The position numbers were made by a program, and so were the translations under genes. Of a DNA stretch of 64,000 nt, positions 41,044-50,227 are shown in pieces. The DNA lies in the NCBI GenBank assembly GCA_910586225.1, contig CAJUIL010000008.1, positions 1 through 64,000 of the forward strand, read 5' to 3'. The notes under the pieces are model-generated. The model saw only the letters and a list, made by a program, of their open reading frames with translations. It was not told the origin of the DNA and made no database searches. How positions within the stretch are numbered: the first letter of the stretch is position 1; each line of letters starts with the position of its first letter. The stretch comes from an uncultured Eubacterium sp. (GTDB lineage Bacteria; Bacillota; Clostridia; Lachnospirales; Lachnospiraceae).

Positions 41044-41712
41044 ATGCTCTTTGAACTTACAAATACAAGCGCTGCCGCACCCTTATTCGACGGCTGGGAA
41101 GAAACGCTGATCTGGTCCTGTCTGCAGGGCGTTATGGGAAAAATCTATGCAGACGACGCAGAGCATCCGGCTTCTGCAATCGCTGTGAACGGGGATTTTA
41201 CTTTTTTCGCCGGAAAGGCGGACATCAGCCTCGTATCCTGCCAGTCCAAACAGTGTACCAAGCAGTTTATGATCCTGGTTCCGCAGACGGAGTATTGGCA
41301 GGAAGCCATCCTGCAATATTACGATGAAAACGCGCAGCTTGTCTCCCGCTATGCTATAAAAAAAGAACCAGATATCTTTGATACTGACAAGCTGGAAAAG
41401 ATCGCAGCCTCCCTGCCAACAGCCTGCAAGCTTTCCATGATCGACCAAACGCTTTACGAAACGTGCCGTTCACAAGCTTGGAGCGCGGATCTGGTGTCAC
41501 AGTTTCCGGATCCAGAGTCCTTTTGCACACTTGGCCTTGGCGTGGTCGTCTGTAAAAACGGTGTTGTCGTATCCGGCGCGTCCTCGTATTCCCGTTACGA
41601 CGGAGGGATTGAAATAGAGATCGATGCACAGAACAAAGCGTCTGTCGCGCTTGCGGAAAAATTGGGCTATCATTACAGCCATACCTATCCAGCGATTGAG
41701 ATCCGCCGATAA
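41044..41712 (+). CDS. GNAT acetyltransferase-like protein lacking the acetyl-CoA loop
   Basis: 222 residues of the GNAT_acetyltran family (roughly 255-260 residues as I recall it). The N-terminal region and the strand GGIEIEID are present, but the sequence then jumps directly to DAQNKASVALAEKLGYHYS. In relatives about 30 residues containing the RxxGxA pyrophosphate-binding loop separate these blocks. The deletion is in frame, so a stable but probably inactive protein could result. Upstream of the LysR gene by 10 bases, in one operon. Confidence 0.7.
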   Translation: MLFELTNTSAAAPLFDGWEETLIWSCLQGVMGKIYADDAEHPASAIAVNGDFTFFAGKADISLVSCQSKQCTKQFMILVPQTEYWQEAILQYYDENAQLVSRYAIKKEPDIFDTDKLEKIAASLPTACKLSMIDQTLYETCRSQAWSADLVSQFPDPESFCTLGLGVVVCKNGVVVSGASSYSRYDGGIEIEIDAQNKASVALAEKLGYHYSHTYPAIEIRR

Positions 41713-41722
41713 AGGAGTACGC

Positions 41723-42637
41723 ATGAATCAAAATTTGTCATCTTATTATATTTTTCATACGGTCGCTGAATGCGGAAATATATCCAAGGCTGCTGCAAAG
41801 CTTTTTATCAGCCAGCCCGCTGTCAGCAAAACGATACAAAAGCTGGAAAGCAGTCTGGGCTGCCAGCTGTTTTTACGCAGCTCGCGCGGTGTCAGCCTGA
41901 CCGAAGAGGGAAGGCTTTTGCAGGAGCACGTAAAAGCGGCATTTGATACCCTCTCTCTTGGAGAAGAAAAGCTAAAACACGCAGCCGCACCTGGCGCCGG
42001 ACATTTGAAGCTCGGCGTCAGCTCGACGCTCTGCCGTTATGTCCTGCTAACGTATTTAAAGGCGTTTACACAGAAATATCCGCAGATCAATCTTTCTATC
42101 ATCTGCCAGTCTACGAGCGATACGCTGCGCCTGCTGCAGGAAGAGCAGCTGGATATCGGGCTTATCGGGATGGGGAACTACCGCCTGCCGCATACGCTGG
42201 CGTTTGATCGGCTTTGTGATATTGAGGATATTTTTGTCGCTGCCGGACAATACCTGTACCAGCTTAAGCAGCGCGGTACGAAGGATTCGGATCTTTTACA
42301 GAGCTGTTCTTTGATGATGCTTGATAAAAATAATATTTCCAGACAGTATATCGATGAATATCTGCAGAATAATCAAATCACAGTAAAAGAATGCATGGAA
42401 GTCTCTTCGATGGATCTTTTGATCGAATTTGCCAAGATCAACCTTGGGGTCGCCTGCGTCATACGTCAGTTTGTAGAGCCGGAGCTGGCAGACGGCTCTC
42501 TTGTTGAGATCCCGCTGCCAGCCCCTATAAAAAAGCGTTCGGTCGGCTTCGTATACCGCCCGCGTCAAAACGCATCCAAAGCCTTAGAACAATTTTTGGC
42601 CTTTTCCCGTTCGCTTGGACATCCAAAGCATCCATAA
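41723..42637 (+). CDS. LysR-family transcriptional regulator
   Basis: 304 residues. A winged HTH covers residues 1-60 (AAAKLFISQPAVSKTIQKLE, then LFLRSSRGVSLTEEG), with a substrate-binding domain after about residue 90. The start MNQNLSSYY follows AAAGGAG. It is co-transcribed behind the GNAT gene, not divergent from a target as is usual. Its targets may be the GNAT gene itself or leuCD, divergent from this operon. Confidence 0.9.
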   Translation: MNQNLSSYYIFHTVAECGNISKAAAKLFISQPAVSKTIQKLESSLGCQLFLRSSRGVSLTEEGRLLQEHVKAAFDTLSLGEEKLKHAAAPGAGHLKLGVSSTLCRYVLLTYLKAFTQKYPQINLSIICQSTSDTLRLLQEEQLDIGLIGMGNYRLPHTLAFDRLCDIEDIFVAAGQYLYQLKQRGTKDSDLLQSCSLMMLDKNNISRQYIDEYLQNNQITVKECMEVSSMDLLIEFAKINLGVACVIRQFVEPELADGSLVEIPLPAPIKKRSVGFVYRPRQNASKALEQFLAFSRSLGHPKHP

Positions 42638-42670
42638 CAGTATGCGCGCTGTCTGCCCAACACGACGTTC

Positions 42671-43861
42671 CTACTCCGCTTCGTCAAGCTGCTCTTTTGT
42701 ATAATAACCGCTGTCAATCAGCACCTCCTGCAGATTATCCGCGTCTACCAGCGTCGGCGTACACAGAAAAGACGGAACGGTAATGACATTGTTATGATAC
42801 TGTTCCGTATCGTTGATCTCCGGCTCCGTTTCTTCCAGCACCGCATCGATCATCGTCACGCATCTGTCTGCAAGAATGCTCGTATCCAGATATACGGAAG
42901 CCGTCTGTATCTCATCCAGAATATGCCTGCACGCAGAGAGTTCACAGCCCTGTCCCGTGATCACAGGCCAGTTGTCCGCAATGTATCCGGCTTCCTGCAA
43001 AGCTTCCTTGCAGCCATAAGCCATGCTGTCGGATACTGACGCACAGATATCCAGCTCCTCGTCCGTATAATAGCCCGCCAGATAATTTTTGCACCACCCT
43101 TTTGCGGTTTCCAGAAATTCCTCTGAAATACTGGTATCCTCAAATGAAGTCCTCCCCGTTTTACATACGAGCCTGCCGTCGTCCAAATACGGCTGGAGTA
43201 CTTCCATCATCCCTTCATAGGTCAGATAGGCATCATGATCCTCCGAACTCCCCATAAAAAATTCAATCGTCTTATAATCTCCGTCATCAAGCTTTGAAAG
43301 CTCCGCCTTTTCTTCGATTTCCTGACCGAGCATTCTTCCAATGCCCTTCCTGTCAAAGGCTACGTAATAATAAACAGCGTCCGTATCCATCAGCAGCCTG
43401 TCATAAGAAATCACCGGGATATCCGCGTTCTTTGCTGCTTCAGCCGCATCAGAAAGCTTCCCGGAATCGATCGGCGCCGCCACGATACAATCCACCTGCG
43501 CCTCGACAAAGCCTTTTATTTGCTCTGCCTGCTGCGTCGGGCCGTCGTCTGCAAATTGGACGTCCACCCGATAGCCTTTTGCTTCCAGACCTTTTTTCAT
43601 AGCCTCTGCATCATCCACCCACCGTTTGTCAGACTGGGCTGGCATTGCAAGCGCGATTTTCTTGCCGTTTTCGGTCGTATCATCGATCAGTGTATCGTCT
43701 GTCTGTGTATCATCCGTCCGTGAAGGGACATCCGTCTGTTCCTCGTCTTCCTTTGGCGGCTCTACAGGATCCGTTACGGTCTGCTCGTCCTTGCCGCAGC
43801 CAAACAGCATAGCCGCTGCCGTTAGTGTACCTAACGTTATACCTAAAAGCTTCTTCTTCAT
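42671..43861 (-). CDS. Sugar-type ABC substrate-binding lipoprotein
   Basis: 396 residues. A lipoprotein signal ends LFGC, followed by an acidic Thr/Asp-rich linker (to about residue 65) and a periplasmic-binding (peripla_BP_4, ChvE/xylose-binding-like) fold. The usual IALAMPAQSDKRW start and VDCIVAAPID, IPVISYDRL segments are visible. No permease or ATPase gene is adjacent, so it is an orphan. Start placed at the second ATG because GGGGG is then seven bases away. Confidence 0.88.
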   Translation of the reverse strand: MKKKLLGITLGTLTAAAMLFGCGKDEQTVTDPVEPPKEDEEQTDVPSRTDDTQTDDTLIDDTTENGKKIALAMPAQSDKRWVDDAEAMKKGLEAKGYRVDVQFADDGPTQQAEQIKGFVEAQVDCIVAAPIDSGKLSDAAEAAKNADIPVISYDRLLMDTDAVYYYVAFDRKGIGRMLGQEIEEKAELSKLDDGDYKTIEFFMGSSEDHDAYLTYEGMMEVLQPYLDDGRLVCKTGRTSFEDTSISEEFLETAKGWCKNYLAGYYTDEELDICASVSDSMAYGCKEALQEAGYIADNWPVITGQGCELSACRHILDEIQTASVYLDTSILADRCVTMIDAVLEETEPEINDTEQYHNNVITVPSFLCTPTLVDADNLQEVLIDSGYYTKEQLDEAE

Positions 43862-44027
43862 ATTCATACCCCCTATCTCTATATGCTCGATACCATATTC
43901 TCACCTAATATTTTTTGGCTTTGATGTACCAATTATAACACAGATCCGGGCGCAAGGAAATAGTGATTTTCTATGCAAAAACTGCCATGCCAGCCTGCAA
44001 ATGCTTCCATACTCGCCAGCCGCCAGA

Positions 44028-44057
44028 TTGACAAGCCCTGCCAGTCCATGTTACCAT
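44028..44057 (+). promoter_or_regulatory. Promoter of the amidase gene
   Basis: TTGACA (44028-44033), 18 bases, TACCAT (44052-44057). Confidence 0.5.
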
Positions 44058-44101
44058 AGCAAAAACACGCTTATAAAAAATGAGAGAGGAGTTATCTACC
44101 T

Positions 44102-45367
44102 ATGAAAAAAAGAACCATCGTAAGCTCCCTGCTTGCGCTCAGTATTTTGGCTGCGTCACCGCAGCGGACGCCTGCCGCAGTACAAAAAGCACAGGAAGTG
44201 CAAGATCAGACAGCCGGGCAGGAAACCATACAAGACCTGCCAGATACACAGGAAACTATCGAGCCGCAAGTAGTCATCCCTGCCGCTTCGACCTCCAAGC
44301 AATCCTCAACGGCTATCCGCATCACCTGGGATGCTGCAGAGGACGCTTCTGTCAAATACTACTACGTCATGCGCCGCAGCACCAAAAACAGCATCGGCAA
44401 GGGCGCTTGGACAACAATCGCAGAAATCGAAGTAGAGGCTGCCAGCCAAGACGCCTCTTATACTTATACCGACAAGCTGAAATCATCCGCTCCGCAGCAG
44501 TATGAATACAAAATCTGCACGCTTTTTGATCTGGAAGGCGAAGCCATTGACACCCGTACCGACGCCTATGCAGACGCAACCAACGAAGCCGCCGCATTCG
44601 GTACAAATATCAAAGTCTGCATTGACGCCGGCCACTTCGGAACATTAAATAACAATTTTACTTTTACCGGAGTCGACGGAAATTTCCCGTATTCCGAAGC
44701 AGAATTTAATCTAGAGACTGCAAAAGCGCTGCAGACAGAATTAAAAGACGCATACGGCATTGACAGTTATCTGACCCGTACCAAAAGCTCCGTTTCCCTT
44801 TCTTATGGCGGAAAAACCTACAAAAACGAAAATCTGGACCAGAAAAATATCGCTGTCCGTGGATATATGGCAAAGGCGAAGGACTGCGACCTGTTCGTCT
44901 CTTTACATACCAACTCTACCAGCCGCCAGACAAAGACCTGGAGCCAGCCGAAAAGCATTAATAAGGCGTATGTATTCGTCAACCGGCCGGCCCATACGAG
45001 TGACATCGGCATGAAGATCGCCAACATCATCGGTACAAGCCTTACAGAATACAATCAGGAAGCGGGTATCCAGACCGCGGGATTTACCAAACGCTCCAAA
45101 AACCGGGCAGCCAGCTTTTCCACGATACAAAATGACGCCGCAAAAACAAACGGAACCGTCATCCACCGCCGCAGCAGCTCCGGCAGCGATTATTACGGTG
45201 TTTTACGCGGCGCGGCTGTGGACGGCGTTCCTGGTATTCTTGTAGAGCACGCCTTTCATGTCACGCAGATCGTCAGAAAACGCGCCGCGTTATCGACCGA
45301 CCTTTCTGAAAACTGGGCAGCCTGCGACGCATATGGCATCGCCTGTGGATATGGATTTTTAAAATAA
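44102..45367 (+). CDS. Secreted N-acetylmuramoyl-L-alanine amidase
   Basis: 421 residues. A signal peptide (about 1-26) is followed by a Gln/Thr-rich linker and a fibronectin-III-like domain (about 65-160). An Amidase_3 zinc peptidase domain follows: His178 in CIDAGHFG, Glu199, His269 in SLHTNS, and a C-terminal Glu in LVEHAFH. It would cleave the lactyl-peptide bond of peptidoglycan, in remodelling or daughter-cell separation. Monocistronic. Confidence 0.92.
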   Translation: MKKRTIVSSLLALSILAASPQRTPAAVQKAQEVQDQTAGQETIQDLPDTQETIEPQVVIPAASTSKQSSTAIRITWDAAEDASVKYYYVMRRSTKNSIGKGAWTTIAEIEVEAASQDASYTYTDKLKSSAPQQYEYKICTLFDLEGEAIDTRTDAYADATNEAAAFGTNIKVCIDAGHFGTLNNNFTFTGVDGNFPYSEAEFNLETAKALQTELKDAYGIDSYLTRTKSSVSLSYGGKTYKNENLDQKNIAVRGYMAKAKDCDLFVSLHTNSTSRQTKTWSQPKSINKAYVFVNRPAHTSDIGMKIANIIGTSLTEYNQEAGIQTAGFTKRSKNRAASFSTIQNDAAKTNGTVIHRRSSSGSDYYGVLRGAAVDGVPGILVEHAFHVTQIVRKRAALSTDLSENWAACDAYGIACGYGFLK

Positions 45368-45376
45368 AAAAATAGG

Positions 45377-45410
45377 CGGAAGCTGGATCTTTAGAAATTC
45401 CCAGCTTCCG
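45377..45410. terminator. Bidirectional terminator after the amidase gene
   Basis: CGGAAGCTGG pairs with CCAGCTTCCG; T-runs follow on both strands. Confidence 0.85.
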
Positions 45411-45454
45411 TCAGTTTTTTACCCGTTGATTGCCGCATCACACACATTTACGTA

Positions 45455-46126
45455 TCAGATGCTATAATCCAGGCCATATGCATGATTAGTATGATCCTGT
45501 TCCTTGATCTTGGACCAGTCCACATGGTTCATTTTCTCAAGCAGCTCTTTCATCGAAGAAGCCGTTACCTGCGTCCGTTTGGAACGGATGGTGCCAGGCG
45601 CTTTATTCTGCTCCTTTGCCTGCTCGATACGATCCCGCTGGCTGTCGCTCATCTTTTCCAGCCCTGCGAAATAAGTAGCGGAACCATTGCTGTCAAAGGC
45701 AATGCCGATCTGCGTGATCTCCCCTTTTGCAGACGACGGGCCAAAGCCGAATTTCTTGTTGATCTGCTCGGACATCCGCATACCTTCGCGTACTCTGTCC
45801 ATCATTTTCTTTTCGTACTTCTCGTCAGCAGCCATTTTCTCCAGCTCCTCACTCGAAAACAAAACCGAAAACTCTTTCGTACCGCGTGAAAGGACTTCCT
45901 TTGGGTCATCCCCCTTGCCAGCTACCATGACGTCCATGTCTCCGTACTTCTTTTTCAGCTTTTCCAAAAGCTCCTGTGCCCTGTCGGACAGCTTAAGCTG
46001 GCTGTCACTGTTCTGCGTGCGGCTGGACTTATTTGCTGTGTTTGTTCTTGTACTGCTGTTTTTGCTGTTTACGGCATTCTGATAAGAAAGCTCCTGATAA
46101 GCGCCGTAACTGTTTACTCCATTCAT
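45455..46126 (-). CDS. DUF6033-like hypothetical protein
   Basis: 223 residues, soluble, no signal peptide. The first 45 residues are Ser/Asn/Thr-rich and disordered, followed by LKLSDRAQELLEKLKKKYGDMDVMV and a mixed region ending NHAYGLDYSI. It resembles family proteins annotated DUF6033 in Lachnospiraceae, as far as I recall. Function unknown. Two other lineage-restricted hypothetical genes lie 3.5-6 kb to the right on the same strand. Confidence 0.65.
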   Translation of the reverse strand: MNGVNSYGAYQELSYQNAVNSKNSSTRTNTANKSSRTQNSDSQLKLSDRAQELLEKLKKKYGDMDVMVAGKGDDPKEVLSRGTKEFSVLFSSEELEKMAADEKYEKKMMDRVREGMRMSEQINKKFGFGPSSAKGEITQIGIAFDSNGSATYFAGLEKMSDSQRDRIEQAKEQNKAPGTIRSKRTQVTASSMKELLEKMNHVDWSKIKEQDHTNHAYGLDYSI

Positions 46127-46211
46127 CTGTTTTCCTCCTTGAAGCAGTTATTTGAATTCCCTTTCTACTTATATCGTCTTATTGCATCGAATTGTTTAGA
46201 AATCCGAAAGT

Positions 46212-47012
46212 CTAAGGGCGCAGTCCCATACCGCCCTCAAGTGTCAGCGTCTCCCCTGTCAGATACTTAAAGTCCTCGGATGCCAGCTGTACGCAGACAC
46301 GGCCGATTTCCAGCTCCGAATCACCATAATGGCCAGCTGGAGGCATTTTTACATTGGCCGCAAACGCATCCGGATATGCTTTTTCAAACTGCTCCAGCTG
46401 TGCGGTCCATGCCAGCGGGCAGATAATGTTGACATTGATCCCGTCCTTGGCCCACTCGGTAGCTGCCACACGCGTCAGGCCGCGGATCCCTTCCTTGGCA
46501 GCCGCATAAGCACACTGACCGAAATTCCCAAACAAGCCCGCGCCGGAAGCAAAATTAATGACGGTTCCCTTTGTTTCCTTTAAATGCGGATAACACGCCT
46601 TCATATAATAAAATGCAGCATACAGCCCAGAATACAGCGCAAGGTCAAACTGCTCCGTCGTATGCTCCGCAAGCGGAACCCCAGACGCAGACGCCTGTGC
46701 GTTGTTGATCAATACGTCAATCCGTCCAAACGCATTCATCGTTTCTTTTACGACGCCTGCAGCAACCGCCTCGTTATCTGCACCTGCATGGACATCCGCC
46801 TGCATCGTCAATACCTGGATACCGTACAGACGTTCCAGCTCCTCTTTCGCATCGTCCAGCTTCTTGCCGTTACGTCCGGTAATAACCAGGTTTGAGCCCT
46901 CCTTTGCATATGCAGTCGCAATACCATAGCCGATAGACCCGCATCTGCCGTCACTGAGCACGGCCCGTCCAGCTCCGGTAATGATCGCGGTCTTGCCTTT
47001 TAAAAAGCTCAT
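46212..47012 (-). CDS. Short-chain dehydrogenase/reductase
   Basis: 266-residue Rossmann oxidoreductase. The cofactor motif is TGAGRA...SIGYGIA with about nine extra residues (VLSDGRCGS) inside the glycine-rich loop. NNAQAS replaces the usual NNAG. The catalytic region has a Ser in NFASGAG and Tyr-x-x-x-Lys as YAAAK. ITGRN after strand beta-2 suggests NADP(H). Substrate not predictable. AAGGAGG precedes the start. Confidence 0.88.
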   Translation of the reverse strand: MSFLKGKTAIITGAGRAVLSDGRCGSIGYGIATAYAKEGSNLVITGRNGKKLDDAKEELERLYGIQVLTMQADVHAGADNEAVAAGVVKETMNAFGRIDVLINNAQASASGVPLAEHTTEQFDLALYSGLYAAFYYMKACYPHLKETKGTVINFASGAGLFGNFGQCAYAAAKEGIRGLTRVAATEWAKDGINVNIICPLAWTAQLEQFEKAYPDAFAANVKMPPAGHYGDSELEIGRVCVQLASEDFKYLTGETLTLEGGMGLRP

Positions 47013-47049
47013 AATAGTACCTCCTTTTCTTTTTTAACATGATAGCCTT

Positions 47050-47078
47050 ATTATAAGCGATGATTGCAAAACAAGCAA
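47050..47078 (-). promoter_or_regulatory. SDR gene promoter
   Basis: TTGCTT (47073-47078), 17 bases, TATAAT (47050-47055) on the minus strand. Confidence 0.65.
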
Positions 47079-47095
47079 TGCCTAAAACCCGGTTC

Positions 47096-47124
47096 TTGAC
47101 TTTCTCAAAGCGTTATCCTATAAT
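47096..47124 (+). promoter_or_regulatory. LUD gene promoter
   Basis: TTGACT (47096-47101), 17 bases, TATAAT (47119-47124); divergent from the SDR promoter. Confidence 0.75.
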
Positions 47125-47163
47125 TTTCCATACAATACCTACCCAAATACAAGGAGGTCAACT

Positions 47164-47802
47164 ATGGATCCAAAACAACGCTTTTATGAAACACAGGCCA
47201 AAACCATAATCAGCCAGCTGGAAAAGCGGCGGATGCAGGGGTTTTTCTGTCCGACCGCAGAGGATGCCGTCAAGACTGCAATGTCTCTGACCGCCCCGGA
47301 TACAACCGTATCCTTCGGCGGTTCCGTAACGCTTTCGCAGACCGGCATACTGGACGCCCTAAAAAACCGAAGCGACATCCGCCTGATCGACCGCAGTCTG
47401 GCCAAAACACCAGATGAAATCAAACAGGCATACCGGGGCTCCTTCAGCGCCGATACTTATTTTATGAGTACAAATGCGATCACACTGGACGGCCAGCTCG
47501 TGAACATTGACGGAAACGGAAACCGGGTCGCCGCGCTCATCTATGGGCCGGATCAAGTCATCGTCATCGCCGGGATGAACAAGGTTGTTTCAACAACAGA
47601 GGATGCCATACGCCGCGTCCACAATATCGCTTCGCCGCCAAACTGCATCCGTCTGCAGAAACAAACGCCATGCGCCGCAACTGGTATGTGCGCACAATGC
47701 CTCGGCGACGACTGTATCTGCAGCCAGACCGTTATTACAAGACGCAGCGGAACGATCGGCCGGATCAAAGTGCTGCTTGTCGCGCAGGAGCTTGGATATT
47801 AA
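47164..47802 (+). CDS. LUD-domain protein (LutC-like)
   Basis: 212 residues of the LUD (DUF162) family, related to lactate-utilisation protein LutC. It shows SFGGSVTLSQTGI, the TNAITLDGQLVNIDGNGNRV core and a cysteine-rich segment CAATGMCAQCLGDDCIC that is typical of this subgroup and may bind a metal or cluster. lutA and lutB are absent nearby. AAGGAGGT lies seven bases before the ATG. Converges on argS with 14 bases between stops. Confidence 0.85.
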   Translation: MDPKQRFYETQAKTIISQLEKRRMQGFFCPTAEDAVKTAMSLTAPDTTVSFGGSVTLSQTGILDALKNRSDIRLIDRSLAKTPDEIKQAYRGSFSADTYFMSTNAITLDGQLVNIDGNGNRVAALIYGPDQVIVIAGMNKVVSTTEDAIRRVHNIASPPNCIRLQKQTPCAATGMCAQCLGDDCICSQTVITRRSGTIGRIKVLLVAQELGY

Positions 47803-47816
47803 AGAAGCAGCATCCG

Positions 47817-49583
47817 CTACATACGCTCTGGCGCAGAAAAGCCAAGCACATCGATACAAGTCTCCATGATCCCTCTGCAAAGCCGCAGCAGTTGGATATT
47901 GCCTGCCTGCCGCAGTTCATCCTCCTGAGCCAGTATTTTTGTCTCATGGTAAAAATGGTTGAACGCGTTGGCCAGGTCATACAAATATGCGCACACCTTA
48001 TGCGGGGCCAGCTCTTCAAACGCTGCCCCGATCATTCCGTTAAAACGGCTAAGCTCCAGCATCAGCGCTTTCTCGCTTTCCGAAGCAGCAGGAAGTATTT
48101 TCATTCCCTCCGCATTTTTTCCAGTCTGTTCATATTTCTTTAATATCGATTTTATTCTTACGATCGTATAAAGCAAATATGGGCCGGTATTACCTTCAAA
48201 AGAAGTAAAGCGGTCAATGTCAAAAATATAGTCCTTAGACGACTGGTTGGACAGATCTCCGTATTTCACAGCGGAAAGCGCAACGATCTTAGCCGTTTCT
48301 CTGGCTTCTTCCCCGCTCATTGTCTGATTTTCGGATATTTTGCGGTACATTTCCTCATTAATATCCGAAAGCAGCGCAGACAGGCGCATGACACCGCCTT
48401 CACGCGTTTTAAAAGGCTTGCCGTTTTTGCCGTTCATCGTTCCAAATCCTAAAAAGGTCAGCTTTGTATCCTCGTCCAAAAGCCCGGTCTTTCTCGCACA
48501 GCGGAATACTTGTACAAAATGAAGCTCCTGACGCTTGTCCACAACATAAATAATCTCCGCCGGATGCCAGTTTTCCATACGCTCCACGATCGTTGCAAGG
48601 TCTGTCGTATTATAAAGCGAAGCGCCGTCTGATTTTAAGATCATACAAGGCGGAACCTCTTTTGTATCCGTATCTTCCCTGACGTCTACGACCAGCGCCC
48701 CTTGCGACAGATACGCAAATCCGTCGTCCTTCATTTTCTGCACCATCGCCGGGATATACGGCTGTGCGTCAGACTCGCCCTTCCATACCTCAAAAGAAAC
48801 GTTCAGATCTTCATAATTTTTCTTAAGATCCGCAACCGAAACATTTAAAATATGATTTAATAACGCCCGATATCCCCGCCTGCCGCTCTGCAGCTCAAAA
48901 GTTGCCTGCATTGCACGCTCTTTGTAAGCATCATCCTCCTTGGACTTTGCACTTGCAGTCGGATAGATTTCTTCCAGCTCGGAAATCGTAAACGGAGCTT
49001 CGGCCGGGTATTCGCCCTCATACTGCGCGTCAAAATACGCAAGCTGCGGCTGCCGTTCGCAAAGCTCTGTGATGATCAGTCCCATCTGCAGGCCCCAGTC
49101 ACCCATATGCACATCTCCGACCATTTCATGTCCCACATAGCGCCCCATACGCTTAATGCTCTCTCCAATGATCGCAGAACGCAGATGACCGACATGAAGC
49201 GGTTTTGCGATATTCGGCCCGCCATAATCAATGAGTATCGTTTTTGGCTGCTTCGTCTTTTCGTTCCCATAATTTTCAGTTTCCATCATCTGGCACAAGT
49301 GCTCTGCCAGAAAACTTTCCTGAAGCTTTAAATTTAAAAATCCCGGACGGACTGCTTGTGCCATCGCAAAGATCGGGCTGTCCGCAAGTCTCTGCGCCGC
49401 CTCCTGCGCGATGTCCATCGGCGCCTTTTTATACTCCTTTGCTGCAGCCAACGCTCCATTGCATTGAAATTCGCACAAGTCCGGCCGGTTTGATACGGTC
49501 ACCCTCGCGTATTTTCCATCATAGCCACACGCGGCAAACGCTTCCATAACTGCCGCATTCATCTGATCCATTAAATTTTTCAT
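47817..49583 (-). CDS. argS: Arginyl-tRNA synthetase
   Basis: 588 residues, class I. The HIGH motif is HVGH in KPLHVGHLRSAIIGES. The KMSK-type loop is GKPFKTREGGVMRL, and the C-terminal DALR anticodon-binding domain ends near residue 588. An N-terminal Add-1 domain covers about 1-90. A GCGGCAG hairpin lies 31 bases upstream of the start. Confidence 0.96.
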   Translation of the reverse strand: MKNLMDQMNAAVMEAFAACGYDGKYARVTVSNRPDLCEFQCNGALAAAKEYKKAPMDIAQEAAQRLADSPIFAMAQAVRPGFLNLKLQESFLAEHLCQMMETENYGNEKTKQPKTILIDYGGPNIAKPLHVGHLRSAIIGESIKRMGRYVGHEMVGDVHMGDWGLQMGLIITELCERQPQLAYFDAQYEGEYPAEAPFTISELEEIYPTASAKSKEDDAYKERAMQATFELQSGRRGYRALLNHILNVSVADLKKNYEDLNVSFEVWKGESDAQPYIPAMVQKMKDDGFAYLSQGALVVDVREDTDTKEVPPCMILKSDGASLYNTTDLATIVERMENWHPAEIIYVVDKRQELHFVQVFRCARKTGLLDEDTKLTFLGFGTMNGKNGKPFKTREGGVMRLSALLSDINEEMYRKISENQTMSGEEARETAKIVALSAVKYGDLSNQSSKDYIFDIDRFTSFEGNTGPYLLYTIVRIKSILKKYEQTGKNAEGMKILPAASESEKALMLELSRFNGMIGAAFEELAPHKVCAYLYDLANAFNHFYHETKILAQEDELRQAGNIQLLRLCRGIMETCIDVLGFSAPERM

Positions 49584-49613
49584 GTTTATTTATCCTGCCT
49601 TTTACAATTATTT

Positions 49614-49642
49614 GCGGCAGCCCAGATAAACCGAACTGCCGC
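49614..49642 (-). terminator. Hairpin between the 49695 gene and argS
   Basis: GCGGCAG (minus strand, 49636-49642) pairs with CTGCCGC (49614-49620). No strong T-run follows, so it may be a weak terminator or part of the argS leader. Confidence 0.45.
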
Positions 49643-49694
49643 ATTTATAATCTTTTCTTTTCCTCTTTCCTGCCATTTTACACCGCAAGCTGTC

Positions 49695-50081
49695 TTACGA
49701 CGGGTCTGCCGCTCCCTGCGCCTGCAGCGTAGACATCGCATACTCAAACGGCTCTGGCTTTTCATTCAATATGGAATCAATCTGCTGCTTTTGCCCCGCA
49801 TCCTGCACTGGTTTTTTGCCATAATGCCCGGAATACGATCCGGTTTTCGGATTAAAGGCATTCTCCATATGTTTCTTCCTTGTCTCTTTGTCCATTTCCT
49901 CAGCAGAAGCTTCCTCGCGCTTACGTTCTTCTTCCTCCTGCTTACGTTTCCTGGCCCGTGCCTCTTCCTCCACTTCCTCCAGCGTCTGATAATGCACATT
50001 CCATACCTTTACAATGCTGCGGTCCATTTTCAGCTTCCTGTCCCGCTTCGCGATCAGATCCACACCATATACTGCTGGCAT
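49695..50081 (-). CDS. Hypothetical charged, coiled-coil protein
   Basis: 128 residues without signal or membrane segment. MPAVYGVDLIAKRD at the start is followed by a highly charged helix (about 37-75, Glu/Arg/Lys-rich, likely coiled coil) and a Gly/Tyr patch TGSYSGHYGKKPV. I do not recognise a named family. Same strand as the 50841 gene and the broken YczE gene. Confidence 0.6.
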   Translation of the reverse strand: MPAVYGVDLIAKRDRKLKMDRSIVKVWNVHYQTLEEVEEEARARKRKQEEEERKREEASAEEMDKETRKKHMENAFNPKTGSYSGHYGKKPVQDAGQKQQIDSILNEKPEPFEYAMSTLQAQGAADPS

Positions 50082-50194
50082 ACTACCACCCCCCTGTTGT
50101 TATTTCTAAACGGTATTTATTTTTGGCAATGAGCTTTTTGAATATTATAACATAATGCAATACTTTTTTTCAAGCTTGCATCCAACAGTTTACA

Positions 50195-50226
50195 AAAAAC
50201 CCGGTTACCATACCATAGAGTAACCG
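50195..50226 (-). terminator. Terminator after the YczE-like pseudogene
   Basis: CGGTTAC and GTAACCG pair around an 11-base loop; on the minus strand GGGTTTTTTG follows. Confidence 0.8.
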
Positions 50227-50227
50227 T

